From Desulfobacteraceae bacterium (GTDB lineage: Bacteria > Desulfobacterota > Desulfobacteria > Desulfobacterales > Desulfosalsimonadaceae), in NCBI GenBank assembly GCA_007131845.1, contig SLPT01000113.1, positions 1 through 5,298 of the forward strand: a stretch of DNA of 5,298 bases, read 5' to 3'. The notes below the pieces were generated by a model that was not told the origin of the DNA, did not search any database, and was given only the letters and a program-made list of their open reading frames with translations. Numbering within the stretch: the first letter of the stretch is position 1; each line of letters begins with the position of its first letter. This document shows, piece by piece, positions 1-4,414 of the stretch. A program made the position numbers and the translations under genes.

Positions 1-37
1 AGGAACATAGGATGTGCTGACGAAGGAAGCGCATCAT
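1..37 (-). CDS. Possible 5' end of a further leftward gene, product unknown
   Basis: On the - strand an open frame starts with ATG at 37 and continues without a stop to the window edge (peptide MMRFLRQHILCS). A GGGAG at 48-52 lies 10 bases before this ATG, an acceptable Shine-Dalgarno spacing. An in-frame ATG at 46 is too close to that site, and ATG at 34 is a further option. It lies about 113 bases after the chain-length gene on the same strand, where such loci often carry a tyrosine kinase, ATPase or glycosyltransferase gene. The dozen visible residues match no family start I recognise. The call rests only on the ribosome-binding site, the open frame and the context. Confidence 0.35.
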   Translation of the reverse strand, partial: MMRFLRQHILCS

Positions 38-68
38 AAACGTCATTCTCCCGTGGGATTTGTTGCGG

Positions 69-93
69 CGGCGTTTACGTTTAAACGACGCCG
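69..93. repeat. Inverted repeat in the gap after the chain-length gene
   Basis: CGGCGT (69-74) and ACGCCG (88-93) form a 6-bp perfect stem around a 13-base loop containing the palindrome GTTTAAAC (79-86 region). A second small inverted repeat, CGTATT (108-113) with AATACG (126-131), lies nearer the gene end. Neither is followed by a T-run on either strand, so they are not convincing intrinsic terminators. They may be mRNA hairpins between two genes of one operon, or chance. Confidence 0.3.
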
Positions 94-150
94 ATGCCCC
101 TGATAATCGTATTTATATCGGCCGGAATACGGCACGAATTTAGCCTGGTT

Positions 151-1737
151 TTACAAAAAGATCACGCCTTCGAGGTAAAAATAAACGGTGGCCGCTCCGA
201 TGGCGGCAATCCATGCAGCGAAAAACAGGACCCATAGAATGTCCTTTGCAAGTTTTCGTCTTTTCTCCGCAGGCGTTACCAGCTCGGGAACCGCGCAGGT
301 GATGGGTATCTGCAAGTAGTTTTCCAGGTCCCGGGCATCCCGGAAGGACGTATCGAGCATGGAAAATCCCATCACCAAGCCGATACCTGCTACCCCGCCG
401 AGGCCTGTTGCCATAATCATAATATTCAGAAACGACCCCTTGCTGGGTGTTGTGGGCCGAAACGCGGGATCGACCACCCGGAACTGGCTTCCCTGCTGCC
501 GTCTTTCCAGGCTTTCAGCCGCCTCGGCGGAGAGGCTCTGGGCCAACAGGTTGTCGTGATAGGTGCGCAGTTCGTCGTAATCCCGCGTGAGGGCCGACCA
601 TTCCGCCTCGCGGACGGGAACCGCATCGATCCATTCCTGATATTGCGCCATGCGCTGACGGGTTTCTTCCGCATCCTGGCGCAGGTTGCGAAGATTGAGC
701 TCGATTTCCCGAAGCTGCGCGGTAAGCTCGGCGATCCTGGGATCCCGGACTTCCGGTGCAAGGCCCTGTTCAGCGTCTTCACCCGCCCTTTCCCTGGCCC
801 CTGCAGTAAGGGCCGCCTGATCGGATTCGAGCTGCCGGACCCGGGTTTGCGCCCTTCTCACGGCTGGGTGTTCCGGGGTGTAGCGGGAAAGCATATCCCT
901 GAGCTCCCGGCGTGCTTCGGACAACTCGTCGCGGCCGCCGGAGGATCTTCCGCTGTCCTCCGGGCTCACGGAGCCAGCTGCCAGGCGCTCCATGTCCCTA
1001 CGGGTTTCGATCTGCTCCGATATCAGCAGGCGTGTCTGCTCCAGGTCATTGATACGACTCTGCGTTGACTGGTACTGCTCCTGGAGCGCGTTGAGCCGGC
1101 TCATGTTGGATGCCCGCTGCTCAGGCATCTCGTTGTAATACTGCATCTTGTAATCCCGCATTTCAGCTTCTTTTTTCTCCAGGACCTCCTTGGACATGCG
1201 GAGTTCCTCCTGGATGTAGCGGGTCGTGTCGGCTGCCCGCTCTTCGCGGTAACGCAGATTTTCCTCGATAAACCGGGATGCAAGGGTGTTGGTTACCCGC
1301 ATGGTTTTTTCCGGGTTCCGCCCCTGGTAGGAAACGGTGAATACGTTGCCGCGGCGTCGATCCACGTTCACGGAAATATCCCTGTCTCTCATCCTGGCAA
1401 TCACGTCCTCGATAGGCATGTTCGCCCGCATTTCCGGGTACAGGTCATGCTCACGGATAACCCTTTCAAGACTGGAGCGGCTCAAGACCTGCTCGGCGAC
1501 GGTATTGACCATCTCCTCGATGCGGCGCTCGTCATCCGGCGACATGCGACTGGGGTTGACCCGCTGCTGCTGGTACATGACGGATGCATTGGATTCATAG
1601 ATATCCGGCATACTGAGATAATGGTAATAGCCTCCTGTAACCGCGACCAGAAGACAAAAAAGGATCAGACGGTGCCAGCCGAAAAATAGATACAAATACT
1701 TTTTTACAAGATCTGCCTGGGACTTCTCGTTATTCAT
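151..1737 (-). CDS. Wzz-type polysaccharide chain-length determinant (XrtA/PEP-CTERM-locus-like)
   Basis: This 528-residue inner-membrane polysaccharide co-polymerase would set polymer length and link synthesis to export. Seen: transmembrane segment 1 at about 22-42 after a short cytoplasmic end; a Wzz-like periplasmic domain to about 155; long coiled-coil regions at about 160-255 and 335-395; the family motif YTPEHPAV at 286-293; a GNVR-like segment (PVREAEW...RDYDELRTYHDNLL, 374-398); the proline-rich VVDPAFRPTTP at 421-431; transmembrane segment 2 at about 437-461; and a third hydrophobic segment at about 500-522. There is no Walker A motif, so the tyrosine-kinase domain fused in some relatives is absent and any kinase would be separate. 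Length and architecture fit the PEP-CTERM-locus subfamily better than short Wzz proteins. The ATG at 1735-1737 has only a weak upstream purine stretch. The 248-base gap before it carries a direct repeat and a perfect palindrome, so it may have its own promoter. Confidence 0.92.
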   Translation of the reverse strand: MNNEKSQADLVKKYLYLFFGWHRLILFCLLVAVTGGYYHYLSMPDIYESNASVMYQQQRVNPSRMSPDDERRIEEMVNTVAEQVLSRSSLERVIREHDLYPEMRANMPIEDVIARMRDRDISVNVDRRRGNVFTVSYQGRNPEKTMRVTNTLASRFIEENLRYREERAADTTRYIQEELRMSKEVLEKKEAEMRDYKMQYYNEMPEQRASNMSRLNALQEQYQSTQSRINDLEQTRLLISEQIETRRDMERLAAGSVSPEDSGRSSGGRDELSEARRELRDMLSRYTPEHPAVRRAQTRVRQLESDQAALTAGARERAGEDAEQGLAPEVRDPRIAELTAQLREIELNLRNLRQDAEETRQRMAQYQEWIDAVPVREAEWSALTRDYDELRTYHDNLLAQSLSAEAAESLERRQQGSQFRVVDPAFRPTTPSKGSFLNIMIMATGLGGVAGIGLVMGFSMLDTSFRDARDLENYLQIPITCAVPELVTPAEKRRKLAKDILWVLFFAAWIAAIGAATVYFYLEGVIFL

Positions 1738-1772
1738 TTTCTTACACTCATAATGCTGTTGTAATTGGAGGC

Positions 1773-1788
1773 TGTATTAATTAATACA
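1773..1788. promoter_or_regulatory. Perfect 16-bp palindrome, candidate operator
   Basis: TGTATTAATTAATACA is fully self-complementary over 16 bases. Its right edge is 51 bp and its left edge 36 bp upstream of the chain-length start codon at 1737. That is where a dimeric regulator could block or assist transcription of this gene alone. No clear -35/-10 pair was found next to it. It is AT-rich, so chance or a simple cruciform cannot be excluded. Confidence 0.4.
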
Positions 1789-1800
1789 AACTACATAGAT

Positions 1801-1944
1801 AGTGGCTGAACAAAAACCGTCTTTTTCGCCAATTTCTGTGTCAGGCTCAAATTTTAATCCTCAAAATACGCATAGTATTCCTGCGGTTAAAATTTTCACT
1901 TTCCTTGAACTTGACGAAAAATCCTGGTTTTCGTTCGGCCACTA
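1801..1944 (-). repeat. Direct repeat, copy A (~144 bp), upstream of the chain-length gene
   Basis: This stretch aligns end to end with 3928-4070 in the same orientation. By hand I count about 26 mismatches and one single-base indel, roughly 81% identity. The longest identical blocks are GGCTCAAATTTTAATCC and GTATTCCTGCGGTTAAAATTT-type stretches (1843-1859 and 1875-1895). It lies between the beta-barrel stop (1986) and the chain-length start (1737), 64 bp before that start. Compared with copy B it carries an extra base near 1896 and a TGA where B has TGG, so the reading frame open through B is broken here. No transposase or target-site duplication was found. It is probably a dispersed intergenic repeat or duplicated leader. 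Confidence 0.8.
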
Positions 1945-1985
1945 GATAGTTCTGCTGCCGCTGCCTACGACTCATCCCAATGCAG

Positions 1986-3311
1986 CTACCACTGCAAAAG
2001 ATCCTTTCCTGCGGAAAGCCCGATGTAGGCCCGGTGATTCTCATAGCTGCGGGCTTCCCGGTCCGCGTCCACGTCCGTGTACCCGTAGCCGGCATACAAG
2101 GCGTAATAGCGTGCAAAACTGTACGCTATGCGAAGGTCTCCGAAAAACCGCTTTTCTCTTTCCGAATCGGCTCTTTCCTCGTATACGTCCTCCCGGTACG
2201 ATGCCGACAGGCTTCCCATAACATTCTGCGAGATGCCGTGATCGATGCGAAGGCCAGCCAGCCAGTACTCGCTCAACCCCTCGTCGTCCACTCCCTCGTA
2301 GTATCTCACATCATAGCCGCTCTCGCCATAAATCCGCCAATTTCCGCGCTGAAGACGGTTGTCCAGGGCAGCGCGCATGTAAAACGCATCCGAATCCGAC
2401 GCATCGTCGCGCACGAACCAGGAATTACCGACTTCGAGCGATAGACTCCGCAGAGGCGAAAGCTCCCGGTCAATACCGGCGGAAGCGGTATAAAGCGTAT
2501 AGTCCCGGGGGGTTTCCTCGTAATTGTTTTGGAGGTACCCTCCGTGGACAAAGTAGCGCATCATGGGCGACGTTCGGTAATACACGTAGAGATCGCTTTC
2601 ATGGGTTTCCAGATCCTCTTCGTCGTCGAAATCGCCCAGGGTGTACCGGTACGAAATATCGGCCGTCCACCACTGGGAAAAACGGCGGCTAAGAGATGCA
2701 AACGGAGAATGCCGGGTGTAATCCCGAAACGCGTCATCCCGGTTTCGAAGCATGGTGTGGGTATAGCCGATGCCGAAAAAACTCTCCCGGGCGTATTCCC
2801 ACTCCAATTCGGTCGTGGCGCGGTTGGTCCAATACCGCCGTCTTCCCCGCCGGTCCGATATCTCGATATCCCCTTCGTCGGTTTCCGTGAACTCTGCATA
2901 GGCATACGGGTCGTCCGATCTGACAAATGTATTGTCCACAGACCATTGCAATCTTTGTGCCAGGTAGCGGTCATAAGTGAGCCCGGCCGCATGATCGACC
3001 CGGTCTTCCTCTGTCTCCCATTCATAGACGTAGCTCGGGGCATAGATGAGGGAAAGACTGCTGCGCTGTGCCTGGCGGCTATAAATCAGCCGCGGGGTCA
3101 CACCGGTCGTCCATTCATATTCTTCATCCTCGAAAACCCGGTCGATATTGCTTTCATACCCCTGACGGATGTCGATTTCCCCCCGCAGGTTCTTCACGGC
3201 TGCCCCCGCAGAAGGAGGAAAGACGTGTACCAGGACGATCAAGGCCGCAGCGGCAAGGATGGACGCATGAAATACGCCGCTTGCGCCGGATATGGTTCGT
3301 TTAAGGAACAA
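1986..3311 (-). CDS. Outer-membrane beta-barrel protein, likely polysaccharide exit porin (BBP2-like)
   Basis: A 441-residue predicted outer-membrane barrel. Residues 1-37 form a signal peptide (K4, R5; hydrophobic run about 17-31; likely cut after SAGA at 34-37). The rest alternates short aromatic/hydrophobic strands with acidic turns, and the chain ends in Trp. GYESNIDR at 51-58 just after the signal and the closing ENHRAYIGLSAG (424-435) resemble putative beta-barrel porin 2 proteins; TIGR03016-type proteins of PEP-CTERM loci are an alternative label. The start is TTG at 3309-3311: it is preceded by GGGAG nine bases upstream, and it gives a proper signal peptide. The gene overlaps the OPX stop by 11 bases, so translation is probably coupled. 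Known for the family: barrels of this kind accompany OPX proteins lacking their own outer-membrane domain. That this one is the exit channel is inference. Confidence 0.88.
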   Translation of the reverse strand: MFLKRTISGASGVFHASILAAAALIVLVHVFPPSAGAAVKNLRGEIDIRQGYESNIDRVFEDEEYEWTTGVTPRLIYSRQAQRSSLSLIYAPSYVYEWETEEDRVDHAAGLTYDRYLAQRLQWSVDNTFVRSDDPYAYAEFTETDEGDIEISDRRGRRRYWTNRATTELEWEYARESFFGIGYTHTMLRNRDDAFRDYTRHSPFASLSRRFSQWWTADISYRYTLGDFDDEEDLETHESDLYVYYRTSPMMRYFVHGGYLQNNYEETPRDYTLYTASAGIDRELSPLRSLSLEVGNSWFVRDDASDSDAFYMRAALDNRLQRGNWRIYGESGYDVRYYEGVDDEGLSEYWLAGLRIDHGISQNVMGSLSASYREDVYEERADSEREKRFFGDLRIAYSFARYYALYAGYGYTDVDADREARSYENHRAYIGLSAGKDLLQW

Positions 3312-3876
3312 CGATGGTATCTCCCGGCTGAATAACGATATTCCGATGGCGCTCCGGTCTTTTCAGGAAGCCGTCATAATCAAAATAGGTAATTTCTTCT
3401 TCCTCTCCGGATACGCCGACGATCATTATCCGTTTTGTCCTCGCCCACTCGAGAAATCCCCCGGCCCGCGCAATCGCCTGCACGACGGTTACGGGATGGT
3501 TTATATCATACTCCCCGGGAGACTCCACCTGGCCGAGTACATAATAACGCTTGCTTTGGCTTTCGGCAAGGATCACCGTCACCTCTGGCGCCTCGATAAA
3601 GCGTTCCAGTTTTCCACGAATTTCATCAGAAAGTTCCTTCGGCGTCCTGCCGGCAGCCTGTAACTCACCCGCCAGGGGAAGAGAAATTCTGCCATCCATG
3701 CGTATCACCACATTTGACGACACTTCCGGCTCCCCATACACTTGGACATTCAGCACATCCCCGGGACCCAGGTTATACCCCTGACCGTTTTCCGGTACCC
3801 CGGTCTGTGCGGATCCAGGAGACGCCACGCTGCACAGCAGCAATGCCACAAGAAAGAAGCGTAAAAGATGAAACAT
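3301..3876 (-). CDS. Short Wza-type polysaccharide export (OPX) protein, PES + SLBB, no outer-membrane domain
   Basis: A 191-residue secreted periplasmic export protein. Residues 1-23 are a signal peptide (R6, hydrophobic 7-14, likely cut after GSA at 21-23). The polysaccharide-export (PES) domain spans about 34-105, opening with YNLGPGDVLNVQVYGEPEV and carrying the MDGRISLPLAGEL core (60-72). One SLBB domain follows (about 109-155, YYVLGQVESPGEY then AIARAGGF), then the closing IQPGDTIVVP. E. coli Wza is about 380 residues with a lipidated N-terminus, further periplasmic domains and a C-terminal amphipathic helix that forms the outer-membrane pore; these are missing. C15 is preceded by LLL, a poor lipobox, so soluble secretion is likelier. 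ATG at 3874-3876 has AAGG six bases upstream. First gene of the leftward series, overlapping the barrel gene. Size matches export proteins of XrtA/PEP-CTERM loci. Confidence 0.93.
   Translation of the reverse strand: MFHLLRFFLVALLLCSVASPGSAQTGVPENGQGYNLGPGDVLNVQVYGEPEVSSNVVIRMDGRISLPLAGELQAAGRTPKELSDEIRGKLERFIEAPEVTVILAESQSKRYYVLGQVESPGEYDINHPVTVVQAIARAGGFLEWARTKRIMIVGVSGEEEEITYFDYDGFLKRPERHRNIVIQPGDTIVVP
3321..3325 (-). promoter_or_regulatory. Ribosome-binding site for the TTG-started beta-barrel gene
   Basis: GGGAG on the - strand, nine bases before the TTG at 3309-3311. It lies inside the codons for the conserved PGD of the OPX protein's closing QPGD motif, so one stretch serves as both coding sequence and ribosome-binding site. 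It is the main reason for choosing TTG; no ATG start occurs near the signal peptide. Confidence 0.65.
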
Positions 3877-3896
3877 ATCCCACCTTGCAGATTAAT

Positions 3897-3914
3897 GTTG
3901 TTTGTTGTTTGTTG
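3897..3914. repeat. Heptanucleotide tandem repeat (GTTGTTT, ~2.6 copies)
   Basis: GTTGTTT is repeated twice and followed by GTTG. On the - strand this reads as AACAAAC units, 20-40 bp upstream of the OPX start, inside the probable 5' leader. With so few copies, length variation is possible but not likely to be frequent. Confidence 0.5.
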
Positions 3915-3927
3915 CTTACCAGTAACC

Positions 3928-4070
3928 AGCGCCGGAACGAAGATCGTCTTTTTTGCCAATCTCTGCGTCCGGCTCAAATTTTAATCCCCAAAATATACCC
4001 GGTATTCCTGCGGTTAAAATTTCGCCGTCCTTGACCTTCACGAAAAATCCCGATTTTCGCTCGGGAACTA
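3928..4070 (-). repeat. Direct repeat, copy B (~143 bp), upstream of the OPX gene
   Basis: Same orientation as copy A (1801-1944) and about 81% identical by hand alignment, ending at ACTA in both. Its left edge is 52 bp from the OPX start, almost the same offset as copy A to the chain-length start (64 bp). On the - strand it lies in a frame of 57 sense codons (4089 down to 3919, stop TAA at 3916-3918) with no ATG and no ribosome-binding site, so I do not annotate a gene. The frame includes ERKSGFFVK and LKFEPDAEIG; copy A retains ERKPGFFVK before its frameshift. Likely a dispersed repeat of the host genome, or a duplicated leader. Confidence 0.8.
4043..4066 (-). terminator. Hairpin plus T-run in the OPX leader (possible attenuator)
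   Basis: On the - strand TCCCGA (4066-4061) and TCGGGA (4053-4048) form a 6-bp stem with a 7-base loop, directly followed by five T (4047-4043). This is intrinsic-terminator-like, for leftward transcription. It lies upstream of the OPX gene, so it could attenuate read-through into the operon or stop stray leftward transcripts. The stem is short, and the matching stem in copy A is disrupted. Confidence 0.3.
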
Positions 4071-4111
4071 ACCATAATAGTAATGGCGGCTATAAAGCTT
4101 GCAAATCAAAA

Positions 4112-4134
4112 TGAAGGCTTTGTAAAAACCTTCA
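4112..4134. promoter_or_regulatory. 23-bp imperfect palindrome, candidate regulator/enhancer site
   Basis: The arms TGAAGG (4112-4117) and CCTTCA (4129-4134), with inner TTT/AAA, pair at 9 of 10 positions around a 3-base centre; the single mismatch is C4118/A4128. It is centred about 180 bp upstream of the sigma-54-like promoter at 4301, the usual range for activator binding. It also lies just downstream of a - strand TATAAT (4147-4152), where binding could repress leftward transcription. Which regulator binds, if any, is unknown. Confidence 0.45.
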
Positions 4135-4146
4135 GATCAAGACATC

Positions 4147-4152
4147 ATTATA
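4147..4152 (-). promoter_or_regulatory. Possible -10 element for the leftward OPX operon
   Basis: A perfect TATAAT on the - strand, but no recognisable -35 at 16-18 bp and no extended -10 TG. If used, transcription would start near 4140, placing the 23-bp palindrome at the very start of a leader of about 265 bases that contains repeat copy B. Speculative. Confidence 0.25.
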
Positions 4153-4180
4153 CTTTGATAAATTCCCTCCCCTTATTTCC

Positions 4181-4208
4181 TTGCTATTAGAGAAATCAGT
4201 CATATAAT
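4181..4208 (+). promoter_or_regulatory. Sigma-70-like promoter facing the TPR gene
   Basis: TTGCTA at 4181-4186 (4 of 6 to TTGACA), 16-bp spacer, TATAAT at 4203-4208 (6 of 6). It would start transcription near 4215 and give a 5' leader of about 200 bases. It may act in tandem with the sigma-54-like promoter downstream. Confidence 0.4.
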
Positions 4209-4275
4209 GTTTCTACTATCCATGCATTTTTCTAATGAATAACCTTTCCCGATCGGATGCTTCATGATGTATGCA

Positions 4276-4291
4276 AAACGGCCAACCGTTT
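4276..4291. repeat. Short perfect inverted repeat next to the sigma-54-like promoter
   Basis: AAACGG and CCGTTT flank a CCAA centre. It lies 9 bp before the -24 element at 4301. It could be a protein site or, in a transcript from the upstream promoter, a small hairpin. Confidence 0.35.
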
Positions 4292-4300
4292 CCGGCAGGA

Positions 4301-4316
4301 TGGCACAATCTGTGCT
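4301..4316 (+). promoter_or_regulatory. Sigma-54 (RpoN) -24/-12 promoter candidate for the TPR lipoprotein gene
   Basis: TGGCACAATCTGTGCT matches the established consensus TGGCACRNNNNTTGCW at 11 of 12 defined positions, with exact GG-to-GC spacing; only the first T of TTGC is G. Initiation would be expected near 4327, leaving a leader of about 88 bases. XrtA/PEP-CTERM loci are known to carry PrsK/PrsR, with PrsR a sigma-54-activator-type response regulator, so RpoN control would fit. Caution: GCACA-ATC-TGTGC inside it is itself a palindrome, so an operator is an alternative reading. Confidence 0.55.
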
Positions 4317-4414
4317 TAAGATTTATCATACCATACAACGGACCGGATGATCCTCCGACCAAAGCAAATACTCTTTTTTTTACCCTTTTGTACATGCAAA
4401 GATGGAGCCGAATC

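Larger units (their letters stand above)
3877..4414. other. 538-bp divergent intergenic region
   Basis: This separates the leftward OPX gene from the rightward TPR lipoprotein gene. It contains, left to right, a short heptanucleotide tandem repeat, direct-repeat copy B, a hairpin with a T-run on the - strand, a 23-bp imperfect palindrome, a TATAAT on the - strand, a sigma-70-like promoter and a sigma-54-like promoter facing right, and an 8-T run at 4374-4381. Reading frames across it lack good starts and start signals, and I see no RNA gene. It is a regulatory region, AT-richer than the flanking genes. Confidence 0.75.

Noticed and set aside
556..1068. 170-codon open frame on the + strand inside the chain-length gene
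   Set aside because: Antisense shadow of the coiled-coil region, with no start signal or recognisable domain.
1981..1996. TGCAG/CTGCA inverted repeat overlapping the barrel stop as a terminator
   Set aside because: Only a 5-bp stem with no following T-run on the - strand.
1847..2116. 89-codon - strand frame spanning the end of the barrel gene and repeat copy A
   Set aside because: Most of it is the barrel gene read out of frame, and the rest is the repeat. No ribosome-binding site; any protein-like tail belongs to the repeat.
2529..3335. 268-codon open frame on the + strand opposite the beta-barrel gene
   Set aside because: It lies antisense to a gene with a clear signal peptide and barrel pattern, has no family-like motifs or ribosome-binding site, and is rich in Arg/Pro as expected of a GC-rich antisense shadow.
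3832..3834. C15 of the OPX protein as a lipobox cysteine (as in Wza)
   Set aside because: It is preceded by L-L-L, with no small residue at -1. A signal peptidase I site after residue 23 fits better.
1801..4070. The direct repeats as an insertion sequence or CRISPR units
   Set aside because: No transposase, terminal inverted repeats or target duplications; only two diverged copies 2 kb apart, with genes rather than spacers between them.
3877..4140. JUMPstart/ops antitermination element in the polysaccharide operon leader
   Set aside because: No GGCGGTAG core was found on the leftward strand.
4254..4330. Cyclic-di-GMP (GEMM-like) riboswitch, prompted by GCAAAACGG and TCCGGCAGGATGG
   Set aside because: The spacing and paired helices of the known class could not be laid out, the upstream conserved half is missing, and a sigma-54 site explains part of the stretch better.
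4394..4414. Upstream in-frame ATG as start of the TPR lipoprotein
   Set aside because: It has no Shine-Dalgarno, whereas the ATG at 4415 has GGAG at seven bases and gives a compact lipoprotein signal.
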